A DNA stretch of 32,802 nucleotides from Mucilaginibacter sp. L294 (GTDB taxonomy: Bacteria > Bacteroidota > Bacteroidia > Sphingobacteriales > Sphingobacteriaceae). Below are positions 24,312 to 31,461 of the stretch, piece by piece. Under the pieces are notes generated by a model, which was not told where the DNA came from, searched no databases, and saw only the letters and a list, made by a program, of their open reading frames with translations. Positions within the stretch are counted from its first letter, which is position 1. Each line of letters opens with the position of its first letter. The stretch is from NCBI RefSeq assembly GCF_001636615.1, contig NZ_LGEK01000053.1:1-32802 (forward strand), in the 5' to 3' direction. The translations under genes were made by a program, and so were the position numbers.

Positions 24312-24680
24312 TTACAATACCTCCGGTGCTAATGATACAATTTTCATAAATTGTTTTTCACGTAGTTCTCTGGCAACAGGGCCGAAAATACGTGTGCCCC
24401 TTGGCTCATCCTGGTTGTTTAACAAAACGGCTGCGTTATCGTCAAAGCGGATATATGAACCATCTTTCCTGCGGATCTCTTTCTTGGTTCTTACCACTAC
24501 AGCTTTAGATACAGTACCTTTTTTAACGTTACCCGATGGGATAGCGCTTTTTACGGTAACTACGATCTTATCGCCGATTGAGGCATATCTTTTACCGGTA
24601 CCACCTAATACGCGTATTACTAAAACTTCTTTAGCACCGCTGTTATCAGCTACATTTAATCTTGATTCCTGTTGTACCAT
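24312..24680 (-). CDS. rplN: 50S ribosomal protein L14
   Basis: This 122-residue protein sits at the subunit interface next to L19. It starts [20 protein letters not shown] and carries [20 protein letters not shown] and [20 protein letters not shown], the highly conserved family blocks. The length is exactly standard. One base separates it from rpsQ before and from rplX after. Confidence 0.98.
   Translation of the reverse strand: MVQQESRLNVADNSGAKEVLVIRVLGGTGKRYASIGDKIVVTVKSAIPSGNVKKGTVSKAVVVRTKKEIRRKDGSYIRFDDNAAVLLNNQDEPRGTRIFGPVARELREKQFMKIVSLAPEVL
24319..24324 (-). promoter_or_regulatory. Shine-Dalgarno site of rplX
   Basis: GGAGGT on the minus strand with eight bases to the rplX ATG, close to ideal spacing. 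It lies inside the end of rplN. Confidence 0.7.
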
Positions 24681-24681
24681 G

Positions 24682-24936
24682 TTATTTAGCCCTCTCTAAA
24701 ATTTGAACTAATCTCCAGTTTTTGTTTTTGCTCAACGGACGGGTTTCCATAATCAATACGGTATCACCAACACCACATGTGTTAGTTTCGTCATGAGCCA
24801 TAAATTTGGTAGTTTTCTTAACAAACTTACCATAGATGGGGTGCTTCACCTTCCGCTCTACAGCAACCACAATAGATTTTTCCATCTTATTGCTTACTAC
24901 CAGGCCGGTACGTGTTTTTCTTAAATTTCTTTCCAT
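24682..24936 (-). CDS. rpsQ: 30S ribosomal protein S17
   Basis: This 84-residue OB-fold protein binds 16S rRNA in the lower body of the small subunit. It begins [20 protein letters not shown] and has [20 protein letters not shown], then [20 protein letters not shown], all typical of S17. It lies 20 bases after rpmC. The length is normal. Confidence 0.98.
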   Translation of the reverse strand: MERNLRKTRTGLVVSNKMEKSIVVAVERKVKHPIYGKFVKKTTKFMAHDETNTCGVGDTVLIMETRPLSKNKNWRLVQILERAK

Positions 24937-24956
24937 TGTTTTCCGACGCTTAAAAA

Positions 24957-25166
24957 TTAATTCTGTTCAGAAGCTGACGCCGCCTTGCGCTTTGTTAATT
25001 CAGTATTTAAACGAGCAATGTCCTTACGTACTTTTGTGATACGTGTTGGGTTCTCAATAGCCGAAACCGCGTGAGCGAATTTCAGTTTAGTAAGAGTCGA
25101 TTTTTCCTCGCCCAGTCTTGCTGCCAATTCTTCGGTTGAAAGCTCTAAAATTTCTGAGTTCTTCAT
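24957..25166 (-). CDS. rpmC: 50S ribosomal protein L29
   Basis: This 69-residue helical hairpin protein lies at the exit tunnel, near where nascent-chain factors bind. It starts [20 protein letters not shown] and has [20 protein letters not shown] and the usual [11 protein letters not shown] second helix. The end AASASEQN is a short low-complexity tail. It lies 80 bases after rplP; a hairpin with ATTTGAG and CTCAAAT arms stands in that gap. Confidence 0.97.
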   Translation of the reverse strand: MKNSEILELSTEELAARLGEEKSTLTKLKFAHAVSAIENPTRITKVRKDIARLNTELTKRKAASASEQN

Positions 25167-25176
25167 TTTCTTTATT

Positions 25177-25209
25177 AGTTATTTGAGTTTTTAGTTCCAA
25201 GCTCAAATA
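25177..25209 (-). other. Hairpin between rplP and rpmC
   Basis: On the minus strand, ATTTGAG and CTCAAAT form a seven-base stem that extends with one mismatch (TTAGAT before, AACTAA after) around a 14-base loop. There is no T run, so it may be an RNA-processing or stability element rather than a terminator. Confidence 0.4.
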
Positions 25210-25246
25210 TCTAACTGATAAAAAGAACTTAAAACCGCTAACTTAT

Positions 25247-25669
25247 TTATGCTTCTACGTAATCCCTACGTGTTACAAATCTGGTTTGCACAGGTAATTT
25301 CTGTGCTGCAAGGCGTAATGCCTCTTTTGCAATTTCCAAAGGCACACCTTCTGCTTCAAAAATCATGCGGCCCGGGCGTACAACTGCAACCCAATATTCG
25401 GGTGCACCTTTACCTTTACCCATACGTACCTCTGCTGGTTTTTTGGTTACAGGCTTGTCAGGAAATATCCTGATCCACACCTGGCCTTCACGTTTCATGA
25501 AACGTGTAACAGCAATACGTGCAGCCTCGATCTGGCGGCTTGTTATCCAAGCTGCTTCGAGTGATTTTATACCGAAAGATCCGAATGAAAGCTCAGTACC
25601 ACGAGTGGCTAAACCTTTCATCCTGCCTTTTTGCATCTTTCTGAACTTCGTTCTTTTTGGCTGTAGCAT
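25247..25669 (-). CDS. rplP: 50S ribosomal protein L16
   Basis: This 140-residue protein contacts the A-site tRNA elbow. It begins [20 protein letters not shown], then [20 protein letters not shown] and [20 protein letters not shown], the family signatures. The arginine of the motif ([20 protein letters not shown]) is the region hydroxylated in E. coli L16. The length is standard. It starts 47 bases after the rpsC stop. Confidence 0.98.
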   Translation of the reverse strand: MLQPKRTKFRKMQKGRMKGLATRGTELSFGSFGIKSLEAAWITSRQIEAARIAVTRFMKREGQVWIRIFPDKPVTKKPAEVRMGKGKGAPEYWVAVVRPGRMIFEAEGVPLEIAKEALRLAAQKLPVQTRFVTRRDYVEA

Positions 25670-25716
25670 TTTATTAAGCTTTTATATCCTCACGGATATG
25701 TCTTTTCTAATTATTA

Positions 25717-26586
25717 TTATCTTCTTCCCGGGCCGCCTGGACGGTTACCACCACCTTGACCTGGTCCACCTGAACGGCCACCACCACCGCCTCTGCGGTC
25801 GTTGTTGCCACCGGCACCTGGTTTACGGTCACCTCTGCGCTCGCCGCCTCTTTCGCCACCACGTGCATTATCACGTCCGCCGAAACCTGCGCCACCTTCA
25901 GGGCGTCCGCCTTTACCGCTTGCGCTGCTTGTACCGCCAATGTTTGGAGATAAATCGCGTTTGCCGTAAACTTCACCTTTACAGATCCATACTTTAACAC
26001 CTATTTTACCATAGGTAGTTAAGGCTTCTGCCAAAGCATAGTCAATATCAGCACGGAAAGTGTGCAAAGGAATTCTTCCTTCTTTATATTGCTCGGTACG
26101 TGCCATCTCAGCGCCACCTAAACGGCCTGATGTCATCACTTTAATTCCTTCAGCACCCATTCTCATGGTTGAAGCAATTGTAGTTTTCATGGCACGACGG
26201 AAAGAGATACGTGCTTCAAGTTGTTTAGCAATACCTTCGGCAACTAACTGGGCATCAAGCTCAGGGCGTTTTATCTCGAAGATGTTGATCTGAACATCTT
26301 TTTTTGTTAATTTTTTTAACTCTTCCTTGATCTTATCAACCTCGGCGCCGCCTTTACCTATTACAATACCCGGACGGGCAGTGTGGATAGTTACAGTGAT
26401 GCGTTTTAAAGTACGTTCTATAACTACTTTAGATACACCGCCTTTGTTTATACGTGCTGATAAGTACTTGCGGATCTTTTCGTCTTCAACTAATTTGTCG
26501 GCATAGTGATTTCCACCGAACCAATTAGAATCCCAACCGCGGATAATCCCTAACCTGTTACCTATTGGATGTGCTTTTTGTCCCAT
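25717..26586 (-). CDS. rpsC: 30S ribosomal protein S3 with RGG-rich tail
   Basis: Residues 1-212 are normal S3: [20 protein letters not shown], the KH domain with [20 protein letters not shown] (71-90), and the C-terminal domain with [20 protein letters not shown] (131-150). S3 forms the mRNA entry site with S4 and S5. Residues 213-289 form an extra tail of about 77 residues that is almost all Gly, Arg, Pro, Asn and Asp, with repeated RGG and GGP steps; it is predicted to be disordered and RNA-binding. E. coli S3 has 233 residues. The gene starts six bases after rplV. Confidence 0.97.
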   Translation of the reverse strand: MGQKAHPIGNRLGIIRGWDSNWFGGNHYADKLVEDEKIRKYLSARINKGGVSKVVIERTLKRITVTIHTARPGIVIGKGGAEVDKIKEELKKLTKKDVQINIFEIKRPELDAQLVAEGIAKQLEARISFRRAMKTTIASTMRMGAEGIKVMTSGRLGGAEMARTEQYKEGRIPLHTFRADIDYALAEALTTYGKIGVKVWICKGEVYGKRDLSPNIGGTSSASGKGGRPEGGAGFGGRDNARGGERGGERRGDRKPGAGGNNDRRGGGGGRSGGPGQGGGNRPGGPGRR

Positions 26587-26592
26587 TTCAAA

Positions 26593-27021
26593 TTAGTTGT
26601 TATCGTTTTTACTATCCACAATCAGTGTTACATGGTTAGAGCGTTTGCGGATACGGAAACCTCTTCCTTGTGGTGCAGGGCGTAAACGTTTTAGCTGACG
26701 GCCACCGCCTACTGATACTTCTTTTACAAATAAAGCGCTATCTTCAACACGTTTACCTTCATTTTTTGCTTCCCAGTTTTTGATGGCTGATAACAAAAGT
26801 TTCTCTACACGTATTGCAGCTTCTTTGTTTGTGAATTTTAAGATGTATAACGCTTTCTCAACGTTCTCACCACGGATCAGATCAACCACCAAACGCATTT
26901 TACGTGGTGAAGTTGGACAGTTCTGTAACTTAGCAACTGAAGAGCCACCCACAACGAGTTTAGCCGCTTCTTTCTGTTGCCTGATCAATACAGACTTTTT
27001 GATTTTAGTTGTTGCTTCCAT
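26593..27021 (-). CDS. rplV: 50S ribosomal protein L22
   Basis: This 142-residue protein reaches the exit tunnel through its long beta hairpin, here near [20 protein letters not shown], followed by [13 protein letters not shown]. About 30 extra residues at the N-terminus ([20 protein letters not shown] onward) come before the family core [21 protein letters not shown]. coli L22 has 110 residues. The gene lies three bases after rpsS. The start is the only in-frame ATG that includes the extension. Confidence 0.97.
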   Translation of the reverse strand: MEATTKIKKSVLIRQQKEAAKLVVGGSSVAKLQNCPTSPRKMRLVVDLIRGENVEKALYILKFTNKEAAIRVEKLLLSAIKNWEAKNEGKRVEDSALFVKEVSVGGGRQLKRLRPAPQGRGFRIRKRSNHVTLIVDSKNDNN

Positions 27022-27024
27022 GCC

Positions 27025-27291
27025 TTATTTTTTCTTTTCTGCGTGACCGCGGAATGTGCGGGTTGGTGCAAATTCTCCCAACTTGTGACCAACCATGTTT
27101 TCTGTTACGTACACAGGGATAAATTTATTACCGTTGTGTACTGCGAATGTATGACCAACGAAATCAGGAGAGATCATGCTACGGCGCGACCATGTTTTAA
27201 CAACTGATTTTTTACTTGCATCATTCAAGGTCAGAACTTTTCTTTCCAGGTTATGATCTATGTAAGGTCCTTTTTTAATTGAACGTGCCAT
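27025..27291 (-). CDS. rpsS: 30S ribosomal protein S19
   Basis: This 88-residue protein of the small-subunit head begins [20 protein letters not shown] and has [20 protein letters not shown] and [20 protein letters not shown], the family signature. It interacts with S13 and the tRNA. It lies two bases after rplB, with only a weak purine-rich sequence before the ATG. Confidence 0.98.
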   Translation of the reverse strand: MARSIKKGPYIDHNLERKVLTLNDASKKSVVKTWSRRSMISPDFVGHTFAVHNGNKFIPVYVTENMVGHKLGEFAPTRTFRGHAEKKK

Positions 27292-27293
27292 TA

Positions 27294-28121
27294 TTATTTC
27301 TTCCTTCTTTCAATGATGTAACGATCTGATCCTTTTTTCTTGTCACGAGTTTTGTAACCTTTGGCTAACAAACCTTTACGTGAACGTGGATGACCACCTG
27401 ATGATCTACCCTCACCACCACCCATAGGGTGATCTACCGGGTTCATGGCAACACCACGAACTCTTGGGCGACGGCCTAACCAGCGGTTACGGCCAGCTTT
27501 ACCTAACACTGCGTTTGCTTTTTCGCCATTTGAAACGGTACCGATAGTTGCCAAACAAGTTGACAGTATCATACGTGTTTCGCCTGAAGGCAATTTGATG
27601 ATGGCATATTTACCATCACGTGCAGATAGTTGTGCGTATGTACCGGCACTGCGTGCTAATACACCACCCTGGCCTGGGTTTAACTCAATATTGTGGATGA
27701 TAGAACCTAACGGGATGTTTTTCAAAGGCATGGTATTACCAACCTCTGGTGCTGCACCTTCGCCAGATACAACTATAGTTCCAACTGTTAAGCCTTCCGG
27801 AGCTATCATGTATCGTTTTTCACCATCAACAAAGTGTAACAGGGCTATACGTGCAGATCTGTTTGGATCATACTCAATAGTTGCAACTTTTGCAGGGATG
27901 TCAAATTTATTCCTTTTGAAGTCAATTAACCTATATGCTTGTTTATGGCCACCACCAAGGTAGCGCATAGTCATTTTACCGCTGTGGTTACGCCCGCCTG
28001 ATCTTGTGTTGGCCGATACAACCAACGACTTTTCAGGAACGTTTGTTGTAATATCAGAGTTAATAACATCAATTCTGAAGCGGGTACCCGGTGTTACCGG
28101 TTTAAATCTCTTTACTGCCAT
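27294..28121 (-). CDS. rplB: 50S ribosomal protein L2
   Basis: This 275-residue protein supports the peptidyl-transferase centre. It begins [20 protein letters not shown] and contains [20 protein letters not shown] and, near the end, [20 protein letters not shown] with the conserved catalytic-site histidine ([10 protein letters not shown]). The basic end [20 protein letters not shown] is normal. It lies eight bases after rplW. Confidence 0.98.
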   Translation of the reverse strand: MAVKRFKPVTPGTRFRIDVINSDITTNVPEKSLVVSANTRSGGRNHSGKMTMRYLGGGHKQAYRLIDFKRNKFDIPAKVATIEYDPNRSARIALLHFVDGEKRYMIAPEGLTVGTIVVSGEGAAPEVGNTMPLKNIPLGSIIHNIELNPGQGGVLARSAGTYAQLSARDGKYAIIKLPSGETRMILSTCLATIGTVSNGEKANAVLGKAGRNRWLGRRPRVRGVAMNPVDHPMGGGEGRSSGGHPRSRKGLLAKGYKTRDKKKGSDRYIIERRKK

Positions 28122-28129
28122 GTCTTATA

Positions 28130-28420
28130 TTATATATTGCTGTAAAAATCTATTGTTTCACCATCCTTCAGCGTGATGATGGCTTTCTTGTATGTAGCCG
28201 CACGGCCAGACACTGCACCTGCTTTTGTGTTGCGGGTTTTAAGTTTACCTACATATTTCATTGTGTTAACTGCTGTAACGTTAACACCATACATAGCCTC
28301 AATAGCGCCTTTTATCTGAATCTTGTTAGCTCTGTGATCAACTTTAAAAGCATAACGGTTAAGCTTCTCAGTTAATTGAGTTACCTTTTCAGTAAGTAAG
28401 GGTTTCTTTAAAATTTCCAT
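28130..28420 (-). CDS. rplW: 50S ribosomal protein L23
   Basis: This 96-residue protein sits at the exit tunnel, where trigger factor and SRP bind. It begins MEILKKPLLTEKVTQLTEKL, then YAFKVDHRANKIQIKGAIEA and MYGVNVTAVNTMKYVGKLK, all L23 signatures. The length is normal. It lies two bases after rplD. Confidence 0.97.
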   Translation of the reverse strand: MEILKKPLLTEKVTQLTEKLNRYAFKVDHRANKIQIKGAIEAMYGVNVTAVNTMKYVGKLKTRNTKAGAVSGRAATYKKAIITLKDGETIDFYSNI

Positions 28421-28422
28421 AA

Positions 28423-29055
28423 TTACTTAGCTAATGCTTCCTCCAAAGTTTTAACAGCGCCTGTGGTTAAGATAAGTTTGCCGGCATTTAACACATCATA
28501 AGTGTTAAGCTGCTCAACAGATATTACCTTAGTTTTTTTCAGGTTCCTGCTTGATAAATACACATTGTTGTTTTCAACACCTGCTAATACTAATAACGTT
28601 TTATCGTTAGTAACATTAAGGTCAGCTTCCATCTGGATATATGTTTTGGTTTTGATGGCATCAAAATTGAAATCTTCAAGAACCAATATATTGTTATCCT
28701 TTGCTTTGTATGATAGGGCTGATGCACGTGCCAATGATTTAAGTTTTTTATTCAACTTAAAGCTGTAATCACGTGGCTGCGGACCGAAAACACGACCACC
28801 ACCGTTAAATAATGGAGATTTGATGCTACCTGCACGGGCGCCGCCAGTACCTTTTTGTTTATGTAATTTGCGGGTCGAACCTGCAATTTCATTACGTTGT
28901 TTTGATTTGTGCGTACCCTGGCGTTGGTTTGCTAAGAACTGCTTTACATCTAAGTAAATAGCATGATCGTTAGGCTCTACTCCGAATACGGACTCAGGCA
29001 GCTGCACCTTGGCACCTGTTTCTTTACCTGATAGATTTAATACGTTGATTTCCAT
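28423..29055 (-). CDS. rplD: 50S ribosomal protein L4
   Basis: This 210-residue protein begins [20 protein letters not shown] and has the exit-tunnel loop [12 protein letters not shown] (66-77) followed by [13 protein letters not shown]4 lines the exit tunnel and, in E. coli, represses the S10 operon by binding the leader. A hairpin in the leader here (29699-29716) might play a similar role, but this is only a possibility. It starts one base after the rplC stop. Confidence 0.98.
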   Translation of the reverse strand: MEINVLNLSGKETGAKVQLPESVFGVEPNDHAIYLDVKQFLANQRQGTHKSKQRNEIAGSTRKLHKQKGTGGARAGSIKSPLFNGGGRVFGPQPRDYSFKLNKKLKSLARASALSYKAKDNNILVLEDFNFDAIKTKTYIQMEADLNVTNDKTLLVLAGVENNNVYLSSRNLKKTKVISVEQLNTYDVLNAGKLILTTGAVKTLEEALAK

Positions 29056-29056
29056 C

Positions 29057-29674
29057 TTATTTATCCACTATTACGAATGAACCCTTAGCTCCGGGGATTG
29101 AACCTTTTACTACGATTAAGTTTTGCTCAGCAAATACTTTAACCACTTCAAGGTTTTGCACTTTAACACGAACGTTACCCATCTGACCAGCCATACGCAT
29201 ACCTTTAAATACACGTGAAGGCCAAGACGAAGCACCTAATGAACCTGGTGCACGTAAACGATTGTGCTGACCGTGAGTTTGCATACCCACACCACCAAAA
29301 CCGTGACGCTTTACAACACCCTGAAATCCTTTACCTTTTGAAGTACCTACTACATCAACGTAATCGCCGGCGGCAAAAATCTCAACGGTAACAGTGTCAC
29401 CAAGAGCTTTCTCGTCTTCGAAAGTTTTAAATTCAACTAATTTACGTTTTGGAGTAGTACCGGCTTTTTGGAAATGGCCTTTTAACGGACCAGAGGTGTT
29501 TTTTTCCTTCTTCTCGCCGTACGCTAACTGAACAGCAGCATACCCGTCTGTTTCAACAGACCTGATCTGAGTAACTACGCAAGGGCCAGCTTCGATAACT
29601 GTACAAGGAATGTTTTTCCCTGTCTCATCGAAAATGCTGGTCATTCCTACTTTTTTACCAATAATTCCTGACAT
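29057..29674 (-). CDS. rplC: 50S ribosomal protein L3, first gene of the cluster
   Basis: This 205-residue protein starts [20 protein letters not shown], the universal L3 N-terminus. The frame stays open to 29779, but the extra 35 residues read across the promoter and leader, so the ATG at 29674 was chosen. Further blocks are [15 protein letters not shown] and [21 protein letters not shown]3 is an early assembly protein near the peptidyl-transferase centre. Upstream is a near-perfect promoter rather than rpsJ, which normally precedes rplC, so this S10-type operon starts here. Confidence 0.97.
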   Translation of the reverse strand: MSGIIGKKVGMTSIFDETGKNIPCTVIEAGPCVVTQIRSVETDGYAAVQLAYGEKKEKNTSGPLKGHFQKAGTTPKRKLVEFKTFEDEKALGDTVTVEIFAAGDYVDVVGTSKGKGFQGVVKRHGFGGVGMQTHGQHNRLRAPGSLGASSWPSRVFKGMRMAGQMGNVRVKVQNLEVVKVFAEQNLIVVKGSIPGAKGSFVIVDK

Positions 29675-29698
29675 TTTCTTTATTTTATTTGTGCCCAT

Positions 29699-29716
29699 CG
29701 AAGCAGTAGGGCTTCG
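29699..29716 (-). other. Hairpin in the rplC mRNA leader
   Basis: On the minus strand, CGAAGC and GCTTCG form a perfect six-base stem with a CCTACT loop. It lies 24 bases before the rplC ATG, in a leader of about 70 bases. AAGGG near the leader start forms a second small palindrome at 29736-29745. The leader could take part in autoregulation by a ribosomal protein; no known motif was recognised. Confidence 0.45.
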
Positions 29717-29749
29717 TTCAAGGCATATTATTTCCCCCTTAAGGGACGG

Positions 29750-29780
29750 CAAAGATAGAAACTTTACATTAATTTTCAAA
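29750..29780 (-). promoter_or_regulatory. Promoter of the S10-spc-alpha operon
   Basis: On the minus strand TTTG is followed by 19 bases and then TATCTTTG, a full match to the Bacteroidota consensus TTTG-N19-TAnnTTTG recognised by the primary sigma factor of this phylum. Transcription should begin near 29743-29745 and give a leader of about 70 bases before the rplC ATG at 29674. Confidence 0.9.
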
Positions 29781-29917
29781 TAGTTATCAAGTTATTTTTA
29801 AATAAATATTCAGTAAAGGGAAATACTTGTTTAAACAGGTGCCCGCCCTCATGGAAATATCTAAAAATCACATACATCTACATTGCCGAAACACCTCCCG
29901 TTTAATATCTTTACATC

Positions 29918-30547
29918 ATGAAACGGCTCATCTTCTTCTCACTGCTAATTTTACTCGCAACCATTACCCGCGCAACTGCCACCTTAAACGTTGATACCAC
30001 TAAATCAACCGCGGTTTTTACAGCGATTGAACACCCACCACAGTACCCGGGCGGGGTGGCTGCTTTTAACAAACACATCACCGAAAATTTAAAATATCCG
30101 GATGTAGCCCGCCTAATTGGGGTTAATGGACGTATAGTTTTAACATTTGTAATTGACCGCGATGGAAAAGTAGTAGAGGTAACCCCAACTAATTGCATTG
30201 GCGCCGGTTGCGAATCGGAAGCGGTAAAAGTGCTGCAATCATTAAAAACCTGGCAACCGGGTATTCAGAAAGGCAAACCGGTACGCGTACAATATTCTGT
30301 TCCCATCAGTTTTTCTATCGGGAACGGTAAAGTTACGTTTAATGATCTGAGGGCATCTAAGTACGGATTTGTATTTAAAATAAGGGATGTACTTTACACT
30401 ATTGATGAAGCGCAAAATATTTTAGGTAAATCATTCCTGTCAGACCAGGTGGAAATTGCCGAGCCGTTTTATAACACAGATAGCGACCCCAAATTTATGA
30501 TGCCCAATAAAAAAGAGATCTACATAGTAAAAATGAAGGCCGGTTAA
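29918..30547 (+). CDS. Secreted TonB C-terminal-domain protein
   Basis: This 209-residue protein has a signal peptide (cleavage near ATA-T, about 22) and a TonB_C domain at about 38-135. The domain shows PQYPGGVAAFNKHITENLKY, GVNGRIVLTFVIDRDGKVVE and QSLKTWQPGIQKGKPVRVQY. A tail of about 70 residues (136-209) follows and is not part of that domain. Real TonB keeps a membrane anchor and a Pro-rich linker; both are missing here, so this is more likely a free or envelope-bound TonB_C protein, as many Bacteroidota have. TATCTTTA at 29906-29913 lies so near the ATG that the mRNA may be nearly leaderless. A terminator stem overlaps its stop codon. Confidence 0.75.
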   Translation: MKRLIFFSLLILLATITRATATLNVDTTKSTAVFTAIEHPPQYPGGVAAFNKHITENLKYPDVARLIGVNGRIVLTFVIDRDGKVVEVTPTNCIGAGCESEAVKVLQSLKTWQPGIQKGKPVRVQYSVPISFSIGNGKVTFNDLRASKYGFVFKIRDVLYTIDEAQNILGKSFLSDQVEIAEPFYNTDSDPKFMMPNKKEIYIVKMKAG

Positions 30548-30557
30548 ACCGGCCTTC
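30535..30557. terminator. Bidirectional terminator between convergent genes
   Basis: GAAGGCCGGTT and AACCGGCCTTC form an 11-bp stem around a single base. On the plus strand ATTATTTTTT follows, on the minus strand ATTTTTAC. The TAA stop of the TonB_C gene (30545-30547) lies in the loop region. It serves both that gene and the minus-strand gene ending at 30562. Confidence 0.85.
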
Positions 30558-30561
30558 TCAA

Positions 30562-31383
30562 TTATTTTTTAAACGTCATTATCTTAAAGTTGCTTACCAG
30601 CACTTTAGAACCGTTTTTATACGTCATGGGTGCGCTGATATAGAAGTTTTTAGGGCTTGTGGGCAAAAACAGCTGGGTATCTGCCAGTTTAGCTTTATCT
30701 AAATATACCGCCATTTTGTTGTTATCTACATCAATAGATACATGCATCTTACGGTTAAGATAGCTATTCAGGTCAAATTCAGTATTGAGGTACTTATCAT
30801 TATACGAGCTATTGATGTTAATATCGTTTTCGTTATAATATTGTAAACCTACATAAGCGCCGTTGCCGCTGTTGTATTCGCTCACACTATTGTCTTTTGT
30901 AAAGCCAAAGGTTACCGGGTAAATATCCTTTACCTGGTCTGCCACGGCAAAAACATCAAATTCAACCGTAAAATGTTTGGGGTAAAAAAGCTGTTTAGTT
31001 AACTTGTAGGTTGCGTTGTCTGCCAGGGCCAGCCATTTACCGCTTTCGTCATTTACGGTAACTACCGTTGCCGATCCGTTGGTTTTAAAACTTTTGGTAG
31101 ATGAACCGTTTGCCACATTAGCAAAATCTTCGACAAATATCACGGAATCGCCCGCTGTAAAATCAAAGCCCGAGTTGATCACCGCTTTAGAGCTTTTTTG
31201 AGTTTCAGTACTTGTACTTGTTGCTGAAGGCGATGAGGATTTTTTATCCATAGCCTCACTTGCTTTTTGTGCAGCCTTATCTTTGGCTTTTTGCAGCAAA
31301 TTACCAAACTGGGCATTGGCGTTTAAACCTGATAATATCGCGAAGACAGTTATCGGGATAAAAAGAAGTTTTTTGTTTTTCAT
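30562..31383 (-). CDS. Secreted protein of unknown function, N-terminal region of OmpA-type Bacteroidota proteins
   Basis: This 273-residue protein has a signal peptide ending NANAQ (about residue 25), then a Lys/Ala-rich helical stretch FGNLLQKAKDKAAQKASEAM and a Ser/Thr-rich linker. Residues 73-270 form a beta-rich domain beginning GFDFTAGDSVIFVEDFANVA, with a lectin-like strand pattern (FTVEFDVFAV, VGLQYYNENDININSSY). In Bacteroidota, as I recall, domains with this start precede an OmpA C-terminal domain; no OmpA part is present here and the protein ends after the domain with a normal stop. I do not assign a function. The ending is shared with a bidirectional terminator. Confidence 0.68.
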   Translation of the reverse strand: MKNKKLLFIPITVFAILSGLNANAQFGNLLQKAKDKAAQKASEAMDKKSSSPSATSTSTETQKSSKAVINSGFDFTAGDSVIFVEDFANVANGSSTKSFKTNGSATVVTVNDESGKWLALADNATYKLTKQLFYPKHFTVEFDVFAVADQVKDIYPVTFGFTKDNSVSEYNSGNGAYVGLQYYNENDININSSYNDKYLNTEFDLNSYLNRKMHVSIDVDNNKMAVYLDKAKLADTQLFLPTSPKNFYISAPMTYKNGSKVLVSNFKIMTFKK

Positions 31384-31461
31384 GGCGTTTTAGTATAGAT
31401 GTATAAGCAAATCTAAAAAACACTATCCAAAAACACAATCAAACCATTATACATAGTTGTT

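Noticed and set aside
25365..26000. Long open frames antisense or out of frame to rplP and rpsC
   Set aside because: They follow from the Gly/Arg codon bias of the S3 tail and have His/Arg/Val-rich, non-homologous sequences.
27445..27963. A 172-codon plus-strand open frame inside rplB
   Set aside because: rplB on the other strand is complete and conserved; the frame has no recognisable content.
29675..29779. A 35-residue N-terminal extension of L3
   Set aside because: It crosses the consensus promoter and leader, and the universal L3 start [11 protein letters not shown] begins at 29674.
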